Position numbers and translations under genes: made by a program. Shown in pieces: positions 17,699 to 27,207 of a DNA stretch of 64,000 bases. Each line of letters begins with the position of its first letter. Positions within the stretch are counted from its first letter, which is position 1. The stretch covers positions 889,501-953,500 of the forward strand of contig JADKDE010000001.1 of NCBI GenBank assembly GCA_016718505.1, written 5' to 3'. This DNA comes from Saprospiraceae bacterium (lineage in GTDB: Bacteria > Bacteroidota > Bacteroidia > Chitinophagales > Saprospiraceae). Under the pieces are notes generated by a model. That model saw only the letters and a list, made by a program, of their open reading frames with translations, made no database searches and had not been told where the DNA came from.

Positions 17699-19417
17699 TC
17701 AAATATTAAAGAAAGTGTGATATTCAACTTCATTGCAATGTTCGTCCTCTGCACAAAGATACAACTGATGAGGGCCAGAATTTAGGCTTTCTATTTTTAT
17801 TGTCAATAAATTAAATTTTCTGTCATATTCTACCAAGGTCCACTCGCCGTCTATCATCGCCTGAAATGTCATGGGGTCTTTGAAATATGGATCATAAGAA
17901 AAATTGTCATGTACTGAGAATTTGAAACTGTCGCCATTGTAATTTGCTATTCTCCAACAGGCCAAAATAGGAGGCAAGGTATCCAAAGTCAGTCTATATA
18001 GACCTTTGCGAATTAATTGACTTGTAATATTGTTTCCATTCAGTGCTAAAGGCACCTTAAATGCTTGATCATTTTTTATCAACGCAAGACAGTATTTATT
18101 TATCTGAGCTTTTGGGAGTGTTGGCGAACTGTAGTAGATAGGATTGAAAAGTTGCGGATTAGCCCCGTGGATGTCCCAATAGAATTCATGGGGTAGCGTA
18201 TCAGGTGATGAAATAAAAATGCAATTAGATTCTAAAAAAGTATTCTTAGGGATAAAAAATCGATGCCCATTTTCTGTAAATTGATAATTGCGATTTAAAT
18301 CAATGCTAGCATTCCATGGCATCAAAAAAGGGTTCAATGGCACTTTATTTTTCTTAGCCACAAAAGTAAGATCGGTAGAATTTCCATTAAAATCAAAAAC
18401 TTCAATTCTGAAGTTCATGGTGCTATCTTCTTTTTCAAAATTAAAAATACCATTAGACAAGGACTCATCAAAGTTTAATTTTAATGGATCGGTGTCCAAT
18501 GTCATGCACAAATACCACTCATCCCCATATAGCATCCAAGATTGAAACTTGCATTGATAATGAATGGCCCTATTGTAAATCATGGGAATTCTGTCCATTT
18601 TCATTGAAAAAATCAATTTTCCATCCTTGAATATCCGATAACCATAGATGCCTGGCTTATTCCAATTGTCGGTCATATAGTCAATCGTTCTAATGCCAAA
18701 ATAGAATTTTTCGCCAGATACCAAGATTGTGTCACCTCTGATAACGGGCTTGTGATCTATGTATTCGCAGCGATATACCGTGTCTCTCCAATCTACCCTT
18801 GGGGCCAGCGTTTCAAATATGGTCAGTCCTCCGATCACAGGAGGGACGGTATCATTTATTAGAAAGCCCCAGGCCAAAGGATTCAATGCAGTATTGGTTT
18901 CGGTTTCACGCAGTTCGAAATGTAAGTGCGGTGCTTGAGATCCGCCCGTATTCCCCATATAGCCAATTGTATCACCTTTTTTTACAGAAAATGTAGAATC
19001 TTGAGGCTCAAAATTATAAATATAACTTTTAAAATGACCTTGAAGCTGCTTCGATTTGTCTTCTATTTTTCCATGAAAGCGATTCAAGTGTCCATATACA
19101 GAACTGACTTTGTTGGCGTGATTAATGAAGAGGGATTTGCCATAACCATCTGATTGAATTGACATCCGATGGATGATTCCATCAGCTGCAGCTAGGATAG
19201 GATCCCCTTCAACTCCTTCCGAAGTTTTTATGTCAATTCCTGAATGATAATGGCTATTTCTTAATTCGCCAAAAGATCCTGCTAATTTGATCGGATGATG
19301 GACAGGAGACGAAAAAAATGATTTATCAATGAAAATTTCGTGTCTTTCTGTATTTGCCTTATTTCCAATAAGTAAGAAATAACAAAAAATAATATATGTA
19401 ATAAAATGAACCAACAC
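17699..19417 (-). CDS. Exported M23-family metallopeptidase
   Basis: 572 residues with a signal peptide (FITYIIFCYFLLIGNKANT). The LytM/M23 domain occupies about 40-185. It has the zinc motif HxxxD (His58, Asp62 in YHSGIDIKT), the central VSSVYGHLN, and the HxH motif (His164, His166 in PHLHFELRE). The following 380 residues are beta-rich, Ig-like, with no second enzyme motif visible. It should cleave peptidoglycan cross-links or other glycyl bonds in the envelope; this long form is common in Bacteroidota. It is first in the operon with peroxiredoxin and hflX. The upstream region is very AT-rich. Confidence 0.92.
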   Translation of the reverse strand: MLVHFITYIIFCYFLLIGNKANTERHEIFIDKSFFSSPVHHPIKLAGSFGELRNSHYHSGIDIKTSEGVEGDPILAAADGIIHRMSIQSDGYGKSLFINHANKVSSVYGHLNRFHGKIEDKSKQLQGHFKSYIYNFEPQDSTFSVKKGDTIGYMGNTGGSQAPHLHFELRETETNTALNPLAWGFLINDTVPPVIGGLTIFETLAPRVDWRDTVYRCEYIDHKPVIRGDTILVSGEKFYFGIRTIDYMTDNWNKPGIYGYRIFKDGKLIFSMKMDRIPMIYNRAIHYQCKFQSWMLYGDEWYLCMTLDTDPLKLNFDESLSNGIFNFEKEDSTMNFRIEVFDFNGNSTDLTFVAKKNKVPLNPFLMPWNASIDLNRNYQFTENGHRFFIPKNTFLESNCIFISSPDTLPHEFYWDIHGANPQLFNPIYYSSPTLPKAQINKYCLALIKNDQAFKVPLALNGNNITSQLIRKGLYRLTLDTLPPILACWRIANYNGDSFKFSVHDNFSYDPYFKDPMTFQAMIDGEWTLVEYDRKFNLLTIKIESLNSGPHQLYLCAEDEHCNEVEYHTFFNI

Positions 19418-20048
19418 AACGCTTTAAAAAAATTTTATATATGTAAAATGGAATAAAGTAAGTCATTGTTTTGTAAATCGTAAATTATTGAAAAAAATGG
19501 ATAAAATATAAATTTTTCGATTATGTAAAATTTATATATAACTTAATATAATTTTTGTAATGTCCTAAATTGTCAAATTATATGTTTATAAATATAAAAA
19601 AATATAAGTAAATACAGCAATTTAGACAATTTGAAAATTCATTGCTGAGAAAAAAAATATATATTAAATAAATTATTTTATCAAACTTAATCATAACTTT
19701 GTAGATGAATTGATGTGCCATAATCGATTTTTATGATTTATCAAGGGCAATTAATTTACAGGTAAGACAATAATTCTATGAACAAAATATCAATAATATT
19801 GAACAGAATTGTATCCGCTTTTGCGAAGGATACTTCAGCGTTATATGACCATATTGATTCAATAGGAGAGGGCTTCAAAAGAAATATTTCAGATATTTTT
19901 TTTGAATTAAGATCAAGAGAAAGTGGGCATATTTTTAATTTTTTACCACTATTTTTTTCGAACGATCATTTATACAATATGAGGAAGGGGTATATTCAAA
20001 ATACCTATTTACAATATTAATTATATTTATTAGCAATAAATTTTATCT
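19418..20048. other. AT-rich 630-bp divergent spacer and leader
   Basis: The region between the M23 peptidase start and the giant secreted-protein start is extremely AT-rich with many poly-A and poly-T runs. A -7-like box TAACTTTG is at 19694-19701. An 80-codon frame at 19778-20020 (starting MNKISIILNRIVSAF) has no recognisable features; it could be a small peptide gene, but a long 5' leader for the 20049 gene is at least as likely. Confidence 0.4.
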
Positions 20049-23000
20049 ATGAACAAGTTTTTATTATTATTTTTCGGTTTAGTGCTCTCGTTGAGTCTTA
20101 AACAAGATGCCAATGCAGCTTGTGCGACTTTGGGATCACCTACTATCACTTTAACGTCGGGTACTGGTGCAGGTACGGTGGCGTCTCCTTATTCGTCAGG
20201 AGCCGTACTTTCAGTATGCGTTCCAATGCCAGGGTACAATGGGACTAATGCTAATTGGGTACACTCAGCTATTTTGGGTGGATTGCCTGCTGGTGCAACG
20301 GTTACTGCTGGTTCACCAAATCCAAGTTCTGGTACTGCGGTTGGAGTGTGGATTTTCCTTGGATCATCAGCCAATCCACTTTTTGCTGGTGCAGGGTGGT
20401 ATTTTGACGCTCAAAATGATGGCGATCCATTTAATTCCTTTGGACACGATGATACCGATTTTCCAGTAGGGGGATTGGTCTTTTGTTTTAACGTGACATT
20501 ACCAGCAACGGGTATGGGGGCTTTCCAAATGACCATTGATGTAAATGGCGATGGTACAACAGGTGGCTGGTCTCAATCTGGATGTAATGATGCTCCTGTT
20601 AACGTTGGAGGTGTTATAAATTATACAGGTACACCAGTAGTTCCTCCAGGAGGCTGTGTGTTACCCGATGTTGTTAAGCCAGTAATTGTTACTCCAGGTA
20701 ATCAGACCATTTATTTATTATCTGGTCAGTGTGCAACTAATTTCCCATATACTGTTACTGCGACTGACAACTGTGATCCAGCGGTCAATGTGACAAGAAC
20801 ATCAGGTGCTGTAAGTGGCTCTCCACTTGCTCCAGGTACTTATACTTATACGTTTTCTGCTACTGACATTGCGGGGAATAATTCAACTGCAAGCTTTACT
20901 GTAACGGTGGTGGCACCAGTAGGTGGCAATACTTTGGTTTGTAACCAACAAGTTAATGTTTCTTTAGATGAAGATTGTAGAAGTAATCACTTAGATGCGG
21001 GTGCATTCCTTTTGGGAGGCCCATATGCTTGTTATACTACATACAATGTTGGATACTCTGCTTCTATGACAGGTCCATTCGTACCAAGAACATTGACTTC
21101 AACAGATATAGGAAGAACTTTATTCTATCAAGTAAGTAATGGCGCTAACAGCTGTTGGGGAAAAATCTTAGTTGAAGACAAAATGCCTCCAGTATTTACT
21201 TGTACTGACTATACCCTTAGCTGTACAGATGCTAGAACAGCTAACGATTTAAGACCAGCCATAGTAGATAATTGTGGTTCGGTTAGAAATATTAATTATA
21301 CTGAAAGTTTGGTTTCTAGCGAGCAATGTAATGGTGCTTACTGGAGAGTAATCAGAAGAGTATGGACTGCTCAAGATACTTATGGAAACGTAGGTACTTG
21401 TACACAGACTATCTATTATACAAGATTGACGTTGGATGTTATCAATTGGGCATCTGATTATGATGGACTTACTGGTACTGGACATTTGCCAGTTCTAGAG
21501 TGCCACGGTGCTTGGGATGTTAACTCAAACGGCTATCCTGATGTAAGTGAAACAGGAGGTCCTTCTGGACAATCTTGCAATATTCAATGTACTTATAGAG
21601 ATGAAGTGATTAAAGTTTGTGGAGATGATCCATCGACATCAGTTATCGAAGGAACATTCAAGGTTCTTAGATTTTGGACTTGTTTGGATTGGTGTACTGG
21701 TGTGACTGCAACAGATGTACAAATCATCAAAGTTGGTGACCACGGAAATCCTGTTGTATCTTGTCCAGTTTATCCAACTAGACCTTTGACTTTAGGTTTA
21801 GGTGCACCTGGAAACTTAGTAGCTTCTCAAGGTACAAATGTTACATTGAGCACAGATTACAATACATGTTTGGCATCATACAATTTCCCAGCAGCAACTA
21901 TTTCTGATCTTTGTGGAAGTTCAATTGGAAATGCTTGGATTATTGGAACTGACGTTGCAACTGGTCTTGAAGCGTTCAGAATAAATACAAATGGTGGTAT
22001 CGTTAGAAATATCCCTGTAGGTAACTATAACGTATGCTATTATGTAACAGATGCATGTGATAATATTGGTTCTTGCTGCATGACATTGGCTGTTAGAGAT
22101 TACGTATCTCCAGTAGCTGTTTGTAAAACATATTTGACCATTGGATTAGGTGATAATGGAAGAGGAAGAATCAATGCTAGAGATTTTGATAATGGTTCAT
22201 ATGACAATTGTGGTGTAACTTCTTGGAAGGTTAGAAGAATGTCTGATCCTTGCCATAGCCCAGCTATTACTACATTGAGAGATACTGTTGCTTTCTGTTG
22301 TATAGATGTTAACAAAAAGATTGCTGTAGTAATGAGAATTACTGATGCTAATGGAAATTACAACGAGTGTATGGATTCAGTATTGATCCAAGATAAATTA
22401 CCTCCAATCATCACTTGTCCTCCAGATATCGATCTAGATTGCAGATATCCTTATAGCTTATCTAATTTAGACATTTTCGGAACTGTAGTAAATGGTGGAA
22501 ATGGTGCTACAGCAGTAGTTAGAAAACCAATATTTATCGATCAGAGATATGGTCATATCGGAAGACACTCTGAAAGTGCACAAAATCCTCACTTCCAAGT
22601 AGGTGTTGATGGCGCTGCATTTGATAATTGTAACTTGAATTTATCTTATTCTCAAACACCAGATTTAAGATGTAACAGAGGTACAATCTTGAGAACTTGG
22701 ATAGCTTCTGATGCTGCAGGATCTAGGTCTTGTGTACAAACCATCAGATTCTACAATACTTATGAATTTACAGGTGCGGATTATTTCGTACTTAATGACA
22801 ATAGTGGTCAACCACCTTACGATGTACCTTTCGTGAATTACAATGCAGCAAGAGATGGTAACTGGGATGATATGCACGATATCTACTGGCCAGCAGATTA
22901 CACCACTAATCAGTGTGGAGCGGCTTTAGATACAGCTAATATTCCTTGGCCTTACAAAAAGCCTTGGTTCAGAGAAGACATTTGTTCTAACATTGGTGTA

Positions 23001-24992
23001 GGATATGATGACTGGTATTTTGACTTCGAAGTTGGTTCTAGCCAAGGATGTAAAAAAGTAATCAGAAAGTGGAAAGTAATTGACTGGTGTCAAAGAGATG
23101 AGTCTGGTGCTAATCCATTCTGGATGTATGACCAAGTTTTGGTTGTAATGAATTCAGCAGCTCCAACATTCACAAATTGCGCTCCTGTGACCTGGTGTCA
23201 TAATGGTCCAGCTTGTGGTCCTCATTTCCAATCATTGAGCATCACTGCTACTGATGATTGTGATCCTGAAACTAAGTTGAGATACAAATATCAAGTAGAT
23301 TTGAATAACGACGGAACATTCGATTCATTCGGAACAGGTTCTACAATCAATCCAGCTGCAGGTTGGGTACTTGGTACACATAGAGTTGTATGGGAAGTAG
23401 AAGACGGATGTGGAAACAAAGAAACTTGTACACAAATCGTTACAATTAATGACTGTAAGAAACCAAGTCCAGTATGTATCGAGTTGATCGCAGAATTAAT
23501 GCCAACAACTTGTATGATCGAACTTTGGGCTTCTGACTTCATCGCAGCTAATAGCTCAACTGATAATTGCCCTGGTCCATTCAGATACACATTTGATGCA
23601 GCAGGAACACAACCAAACAGAATATTTACATTAGATGACTTAGGAAGAACTTCAGTAAATATCTACATGTGGGATGCAGCAGGTAATTCAGATTTCTGTA
23701 TAACTACTGCTACTATCCAAAACAATATGGCTTGTAACAGCGGTTCAACTAGAGCTTTAGCAGGAACAGTTAAGACAGAAATGAATAGCGATGTTAGAGA
23801 TACAAAAGTCTCTATCATGGATAACAATAACAACGAAGTTGGATACAGAATGTCAACCAGCAATGGTGAATATGCATTTAATCCAATGTTAGCTACTGAA
23901 CAAACAGTGGTTCCATCAAGAGATGATAACCATAGAAATGGAATCAGCACAGCTGATATCATCACTATCCAAAAGCATATCTTGGGAAGCCAAGCATTGA
24001 CTAGCGGATACAAAATGATCGCAGCGGACGTTAATAAGTCTAATTCAATCACAGCAGCTGACTTAGTAGAATTGAGAAAATTGGTTCTATTCAAGATCGA
24101 TAGATTCGCTAACAACACTTCATTTAGATTCGTTGACAAAAACTACAATTTGACAACTGGTAACGTATTCAGCGCGAGCTTCCCTGAGAAAGCAACTTTA
24201 ACAAGTGCTCAAATTGGAAACGTTGCAGCTAATTTCGTAGCAGTGAAGATTGGAGATGTTAATGATAACGCAGTTGTTAATTTGACAGGAACACCAGAAG
24301 AAAGAAGCGGAAAGACATTGTCATTCAATGTTGCAGAAGCTAATTACACCGCTGGTGAAACAGTTAAAGTAACCTTGAAAGCATCATCATTCAGCAATAT
24401 CAATGGATATCAGTTTACAACAAACTTCGATAACCAAAGATTGGAATTCGTAGGATTCGAAGCTGGTAAATTGAATGTAACTGAGGATAACTTCGGATTC
24501 ACAATGGTTGAAAACGGTAAGATCACAACTAGCTGGTCAAACCCAACTGCTGTAAGCGTAAATGATAACGAAGGATTGTTCACATTGGTATTCAAGGCTA
24601 GAAGCAACGGTACAGTAAGTGAAAGCGTTTACGCTACATCTGAAGTGACTAACGCACAAGCATACAATGCTGCTGGAGAAACCATGAACGTAGGATTGAA
24701 CTTCATCGGAAAAGGTGGTGTAGCAGTACAAGGCTTTGCATTGTACCAAAACCAACCAAACCCTTGGTCAAGTGAAACTATGATTGGTTTTAACTTGCCT
24801 GAAACGATGAAAGCAAAAGTTAGCGTTTATGATGTTACAGGAAAAGTAATCAAAGTAGTAGAAAGAACTTTCAACAAAGGATACAACGCAGTAACTTTGA
24901 ACAAAGGAGAACTTCCAGCTACAGGAGTAATGTACTATCAATTAGACGCTGCTGATTTCAGTGACGCTAAGAAAATGATAATTATCGAGTAG
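20049..24992 (+). CDS. Giant secreted protein: HYR-like repeats, dockerin- and cohesin-like domains, T9SS sorting tail
   Basis: 1647 residues. A signal peptide (FLLLFFGLVLSLSLKQDANA) is followed by a Cys-rich body with Ig/HYR-like units. One clear unit lies near 210-295 (VKPVIVTPGNQTIYLLSGQC, DNCDPAVNVTRTSG, FSATDIAGNNSTASFTVTVV). Later units carry phrases such as PPIITCPPDIDLDC and DDCDPETKLRYKYQ. Near 1290-1365 is a dockerin-like pair of calcium loops (NGISTADIITIQKHILGS and ADVNKSNSITAADLVELRKL). A cohesin-like strand-rich domain follows (about 1425-1545, YTAGETVKVTLKASSFSNIN). The last 85 residues are a T9SS type A sorting domain (YQNQPNPWSSETMIGFNLP, VTGKVIKVVER, GVMYYQLDA). It should be exported across the outer membrane and surface-attached. 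Arginine codons are almost all AGA and codon choice is uniform, suggesting high expression. A strong terminator follows. Confidence 0.88.
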   Translation: MNKFLLLFFGLVLSLSLKQDANAACATLGSPTITLTSGTGAGTVASPYSSGAVLSVCVPMPGYNGTNANWVHSAILGGLPAGATVTAGSPNPSSGTAVGVWIFLGSSANPLFAGAGWYFDAQNDGDPFNSFGHDDTDFPVGGLVFCFNVTLPATGMGAFQMTIDVNGDGTTGGWSQSGCNDAPVNVGGVINYTGTPVVPPGGCVLPDVVKPVIVTPGNQTIYLLSGQCATNFPYTVTATDNCDPAVNVTRTSGAVSGSPLAPGTYTYTFSATDIAGNNSTASFTVTVVAPVGGNTLVCNQQVNVSLDEDCRSNHLDAGAFLLGGPYACYTTYNVGYSASMTGPFVPRTLTSTDIGRTLFYQVSNGANSCWGKILVEDKMPPVFTCTDYTLSCTDARTANDLRPAIVDNCGSVRNINYTESLVSSEQCNGAYWRVIRRVWTAQDTYGNVGTCTQTIYYTRLTLDVINWASDYDGLTGTGHLPVLECHGAWDVNSNGYPDVSETGGPSGQSCNIQCTYRDEVIKVCGDDPSTSVIEGTFKVLRFWTCLDWCTGVTATDVQIIKVGDHGNPVVSCPVYPTRPLTLGLGAPGNLVASQGTNVTLSTDYNTCLASYNFPAATISDLCGSSIGNAWIIGTDVATGLEAFRINTNGGIVRNIPVGNYNVCYYVTDACDNIGSCCMTLAVRDYVSPVAVCKTYLTIGLGDNGRGRINARDFDNGSYDNCGVTSWKVRRMSDPCHSPAITTLRDTVAFCCIDVNKKIAVVMRITDANGNYNECMDSVLIQDKLPPIITCPPDIDLDCRYPYSLSNLDIFGTVVNGGNGATAVVRKPIFIDQRYGHIGRHSESAQNPHFQVGVDGAAFDNCNLNLSYSQTPDLRCNRGTILRTWIASDAAGSRSCVQTIRFYNTYEFTGADYFVLNDNSGQPPYDVPFVNYNAARDGNWDDMHDIYWPADYTTNQCGAALDTANIPWPYKKPWFREDICSNIGVGYDDWYFDFEVGSSQGCKKVIRKWKVIDWCQRDESGANPFWMYDQVLVVMNSAAPTFTNCAPVTWCHNGPACGPHFQSLSITATDDCDPETKLRYKYQVDLNNDGTFDSFGTGSTINPAAGWVLGTHRVVWEVEDGCGNKETCTQIVTINDCKKPSPVCIELIAELMPTTCMIELWASDFIAANSSTDNCPGPFRYTFDAAGTQPNRIFTLDDLGRTSVNIYMWDAAGNSDFCITTATIQNNMACNSGSTRALAGTVKTEMNSDVRDTKVSIMDNNNNEVGYRMSTSNGEYAFNPMLATEQTVVPSRDDNHRNGISTADIITIQKHILGSQALTSGYKMIAADVNKSNSITAADLVELRKLVLFKIDRFANNTSFRFVDKNYNLTTGNVFSASFPEKATLTSAQIGNVAANFVAVKIGDVNDNAVVNLTGTPEERSGKTLSFNVAEANYTAGETVKVTLKASSFSNINGYQFTTNFDNQRLEFVGFEAGKLNVTEDNFGFTMVENGKITTSWSNPTAVSVNDNEGLFTLVFKARSNGTVSESVYATSEVTNAQAYNAAGETMNVGLNFIGKGGVAVQGFALYQNQPNPWSSETMIGFNLPETMKAKVSVYDVTGKVIKVVERTFNKGYNAVTLNKGELPATGVMYYQLDAADFSDAKKMIIIE

Positions 24993-25024
24993 TAGAATTT
25001 AGGTTCTAATTTTCGAATAACGGA

Positions 25025-25061
25025 GAATAGCCTCGACGCAAGTTGGGGCTATTCTTTTTTT
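25025..25061 (+). terminator. Rho-independent terminator after the giant secreted-protein gene
   Basis: GAATAGCC (25025-25032) pairs with GGCTATTC (25047-25054) across a 14-base loop and is followed by seven T residues. Confidence 0.88.
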
Positions 25062-25070
25062 GTATATACC

Positions 25071-25175
25071 AAGCGCATAAGGTGGATGGAGGACGACGCA
25101 GTCGGTCTCGGCCTTTGGGTCGAGACGAAACTCCGAAAAACACCGACCCCTGACGCAGTGAGGGGATATGCCCTA
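25071..25175 (-). repeat. Dispersed GC-rich intergenic repeat, copy D
   Basis: On the minus strand it starts GGGCATATCCCCTCAC, contains GGGGTCGGTG and paired GTCTCGACC/GGCCGAGAC blocks. It lies between the terminator of the giant gene and the promoter of the TMTC-like gene. Confidence 0.65.
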
Positions 25176-25240
25176 ACTCTTATAGATTGTATTTTCAAAA
25201 TTATCCAAATTGTATTTAACGTACATATTATAAAATTCCT

Positions 25241-25248
25241 TATATTTG
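25241..25248 (+). promoter_or_regulatory. -7 promoter box (TATATTTG)
   Basis: Matches TAnnTTTG, 29 bases before the ATG at 25278. Confidence 0.45.
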
Positions 25249-25277
25249 TTCGTTTTTCCAATTGAAAATGTATTACA

Positions 25278-27188
25278 ATGAAAGCCAAGAGTACCAATAT
25301 TCGCCAAAAATCGGCTCCCATCACTCCTAAGAGGGAGGAAAAGGCCTATGTGAGCAATCTGGTTTTTGAAGAGAATTTTTGGTTAAAGCACTGGAAGGAA
25401 GTCTTGTTTATGACTGTTCCCGTGATTTTGCTGTACATGGTTTCACTGAATTTCGAGTATGTTTTGGACGATCAAATCGTACTCACAAAGAATAATTTTG
25501 TGAATAAAGGCTTTGGCGGGATTTGGGATATTCTGTCAACCGAGACATTCATGGGTTATTTCGGGGAGAAGAAGAATCTGGTTGTAGGTGCTAGATATCG
25601 GCCCCTGAGTGTGGTAACGTTTGCGATTGAAAATCAATTTGTAGGGCAAAATAGTGCGGTAAGTCATGGATTGAATATCTTGTTTTATATACTTTCAATC
25701 TGGCTTTTGTATCGAATTCTCGACTTGATTTTTCCGAAGAATGATGAGCGGCCTTGGTACTTGCAATTGAGTTTTTTGGCTTCGATTTTATTCGCATTGC
25801 ATCCAATCCATAGCGAGCTGGTGGCCAATGTCAAAGGGCGGGATGAGATCATGGTTTTGTTGGGCGTGTTGGGGTCTATGTATGCTACATTTAGGTATGT
25901 TAAGAGCCCAAGCCTGTTGTGGCAGGTACTATCATTTGTTTTCTTTTTTCTGGGATTGTTGTCCAAGGAAAATGCTTTGACTTTTGTGGCTGTCATTCCG
26001 TTGACGCTATATTTCTTTACAAATGCTCGGACAAATCATTATATAGGTGCTGCCGTTCCTGTGATTGCGGCGACAGTTTTGTATTTGATTGTAAGGTATC
26101 AGGTTATCGGTTATTTTTTAAGCTCTGGGGTGCAGGATTTGACCAACGTGATGAATAATCCTTTCTTGGGTATGAATGCTGCTCAGAAATATGCCACGAT
26201 CATGTACACGCTTGGGAAGTATCTTATGCTGTTGGTTTTGCCCATTAATCTTACACACGATTACTATCCATATCATATTCCAGTGATGAATTGGACGAAA
26301 CTGGGAACGATACTTTCCTTTTTGGCTTATGCAGCATTGCTGTATATTGCGTATAAAGGCTATAAGTCAAAGTCGATTTTTTCGTATTGTATTTTGTTTT
26401 TTGTAATTACCCTTTCTATCGTTTCCAACTTGTTTTTTCCGATTGGAACTTTTATGAACGAAAGATTTATTTATATTTCATCGATCGGATATTGTATAAC
26501 TTGGGCTTATTTGTTTGTGGAATTTTTACCCCAGGTTTTACCAATGGATAAAAATACCAGTCGATATTTAGGTTTGGGTTTTTTGATTTTGAATCTGTTG
26601 GGTTATAGCTACAAATTGTATCAGAGAATACCCGCATGGGAGAATCCTGTAACACTAAATGAAGCGGCGATAAAGGTCTCCTACAATTCTGCTCGTAGCA
26701 ATAATTTTACGGGAACTGCCTATTATAATCGTTACATGGCTGAGAAGGATTCTGTCAAGCGATTGGAATGGTTTAACAAGGCGAAACCCTATATAAACAA
26801 GGCCGTTACCATCATTCCAGATTATGCAGATGGACTTCAAATGAAGTTGGGATTGGCTACAGAGGAGTTTAAAAACGGGGGTTCACTTGATACTTGTCTG
26901 CAGAGAGTGTCGGAAGTAGTGGTGCAGCGTCCTTATATTATCTATATAACCCAGTGGCTTGATTATATGGACAGAATTCAGCCGTACCAGCCATATTTGA
27001 TTAAATTTTATATAAAATGTGGAACTGAGTTAATTGCAAAGAACGATGCACCGGCAGCGATAAAATATTTGCAAAGGGGTCAGAAATTGGATCCGTCCAA
27101 TGCCTTGATATTAAACTTGTTGAATCAAGCAAATGGTATGCCGCAAATCACCAATCGCCCTTATCAAATACCAGAATACATGCGATAA
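25278..27188 (+). CDS. TMTC-like multi-pass membrane protein with TPR tail
   Basis: 636 residues. After a basic cytoplasmic lead there are about ten membrane helices. A lumenal-type loop carries NFEYVLDDQIVLTKN and YRPLSVVTFAIEN, and a conserved block reads ALHPIHSELVANVKGRDEI with GLLSKENALTFVAV. These resemble TMTC/DUF1736 proteins, GT-C-type glycosyltransferases acting on lipid-linked sugar donors. The C-terminal 150 residues hold TPR-like helices (AKPYINKAVTIIPDYADGL and AAIKYLQRGQKLDPSNAL). The expected role is protein O-glycosylation at the inner membrane, but the substrate is unknown. The Asp pair in LDDQ could be catalytic by analogy. dprA follows 19 bases downstream in the same direction. 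Confidence 0.82.
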   Translation: MKAKSTNIRQKSAPITPKREEKAYVSNLVFEENFWLKHWKEVLFMTVPVILLYMVSLNFEYVLDDQIVLTKNNFVNKGFGGIWDILSTETFMGYFGEKKNLVVGARYRPLSVVTFAIENQFVGQNSAVSHGLNILFYILSIWLLYRILDLIFPKNDERPWYLQLSFLASILFALHPIHSELVANVKGRDEIMVLLGVLGSMYATFRYVKSPSLLWQVLSFVFFFLGLLSKENALTFVAVIPLTLYFFTNARTNHYIGAAVPVIAATVLYLIVRYQVIGYFLSSGVQDLTNVMNNPFLGMNAAQKYATIMYTLGKYLMLLVLPINLTHDYYPYHIPVMNWTKLGTILSFLAYAALLYIAYKGYKSKSIFSYCILFFVITLSIVSNLFFPIGTFMNERFIYISSIGYCITWAYLFVEFLPQVLPMDKNTSRYLGLGFLILNLLGYSYKLYQRIPAWENPVTLNEAAIKVSYNSARSNNFTGTAYYNRYMAEKDSVKRLEWFNKAKPYINKAVTIIPDYADGLQMKLGLATEEFKNGGSLDTCLQRVSEVVVQRPYIIYITQWLDYMDRIQPYQPYLIKFYIKCGTELIAKNDAPAAIKYLQRGQKLDPSNALILNLLNQANGMPQITNRPYQIPEYMR

Positions 27189-27207
27189 CGTCTTATAAAG
27201 TTTCAAT

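Noticed and set aside
17662..17754. Longer start for the peroxiredoxin at 17754
   Set aside because: It would overlap the upstream peptidase by 56 bases and adds residues unlike the family.
19778..20020. An 80-codon frame before the giant secreted-protein gene
   Set aside because: No recognisable domain, no signal peptide and strong AT bias; kept only as a possibility within the spacer entry.
22100..24755. Several minus-strand frames across the giant secreted-protein gene
   Set aside because: They are shadows of its strongly biased codon use; none shows a domain.
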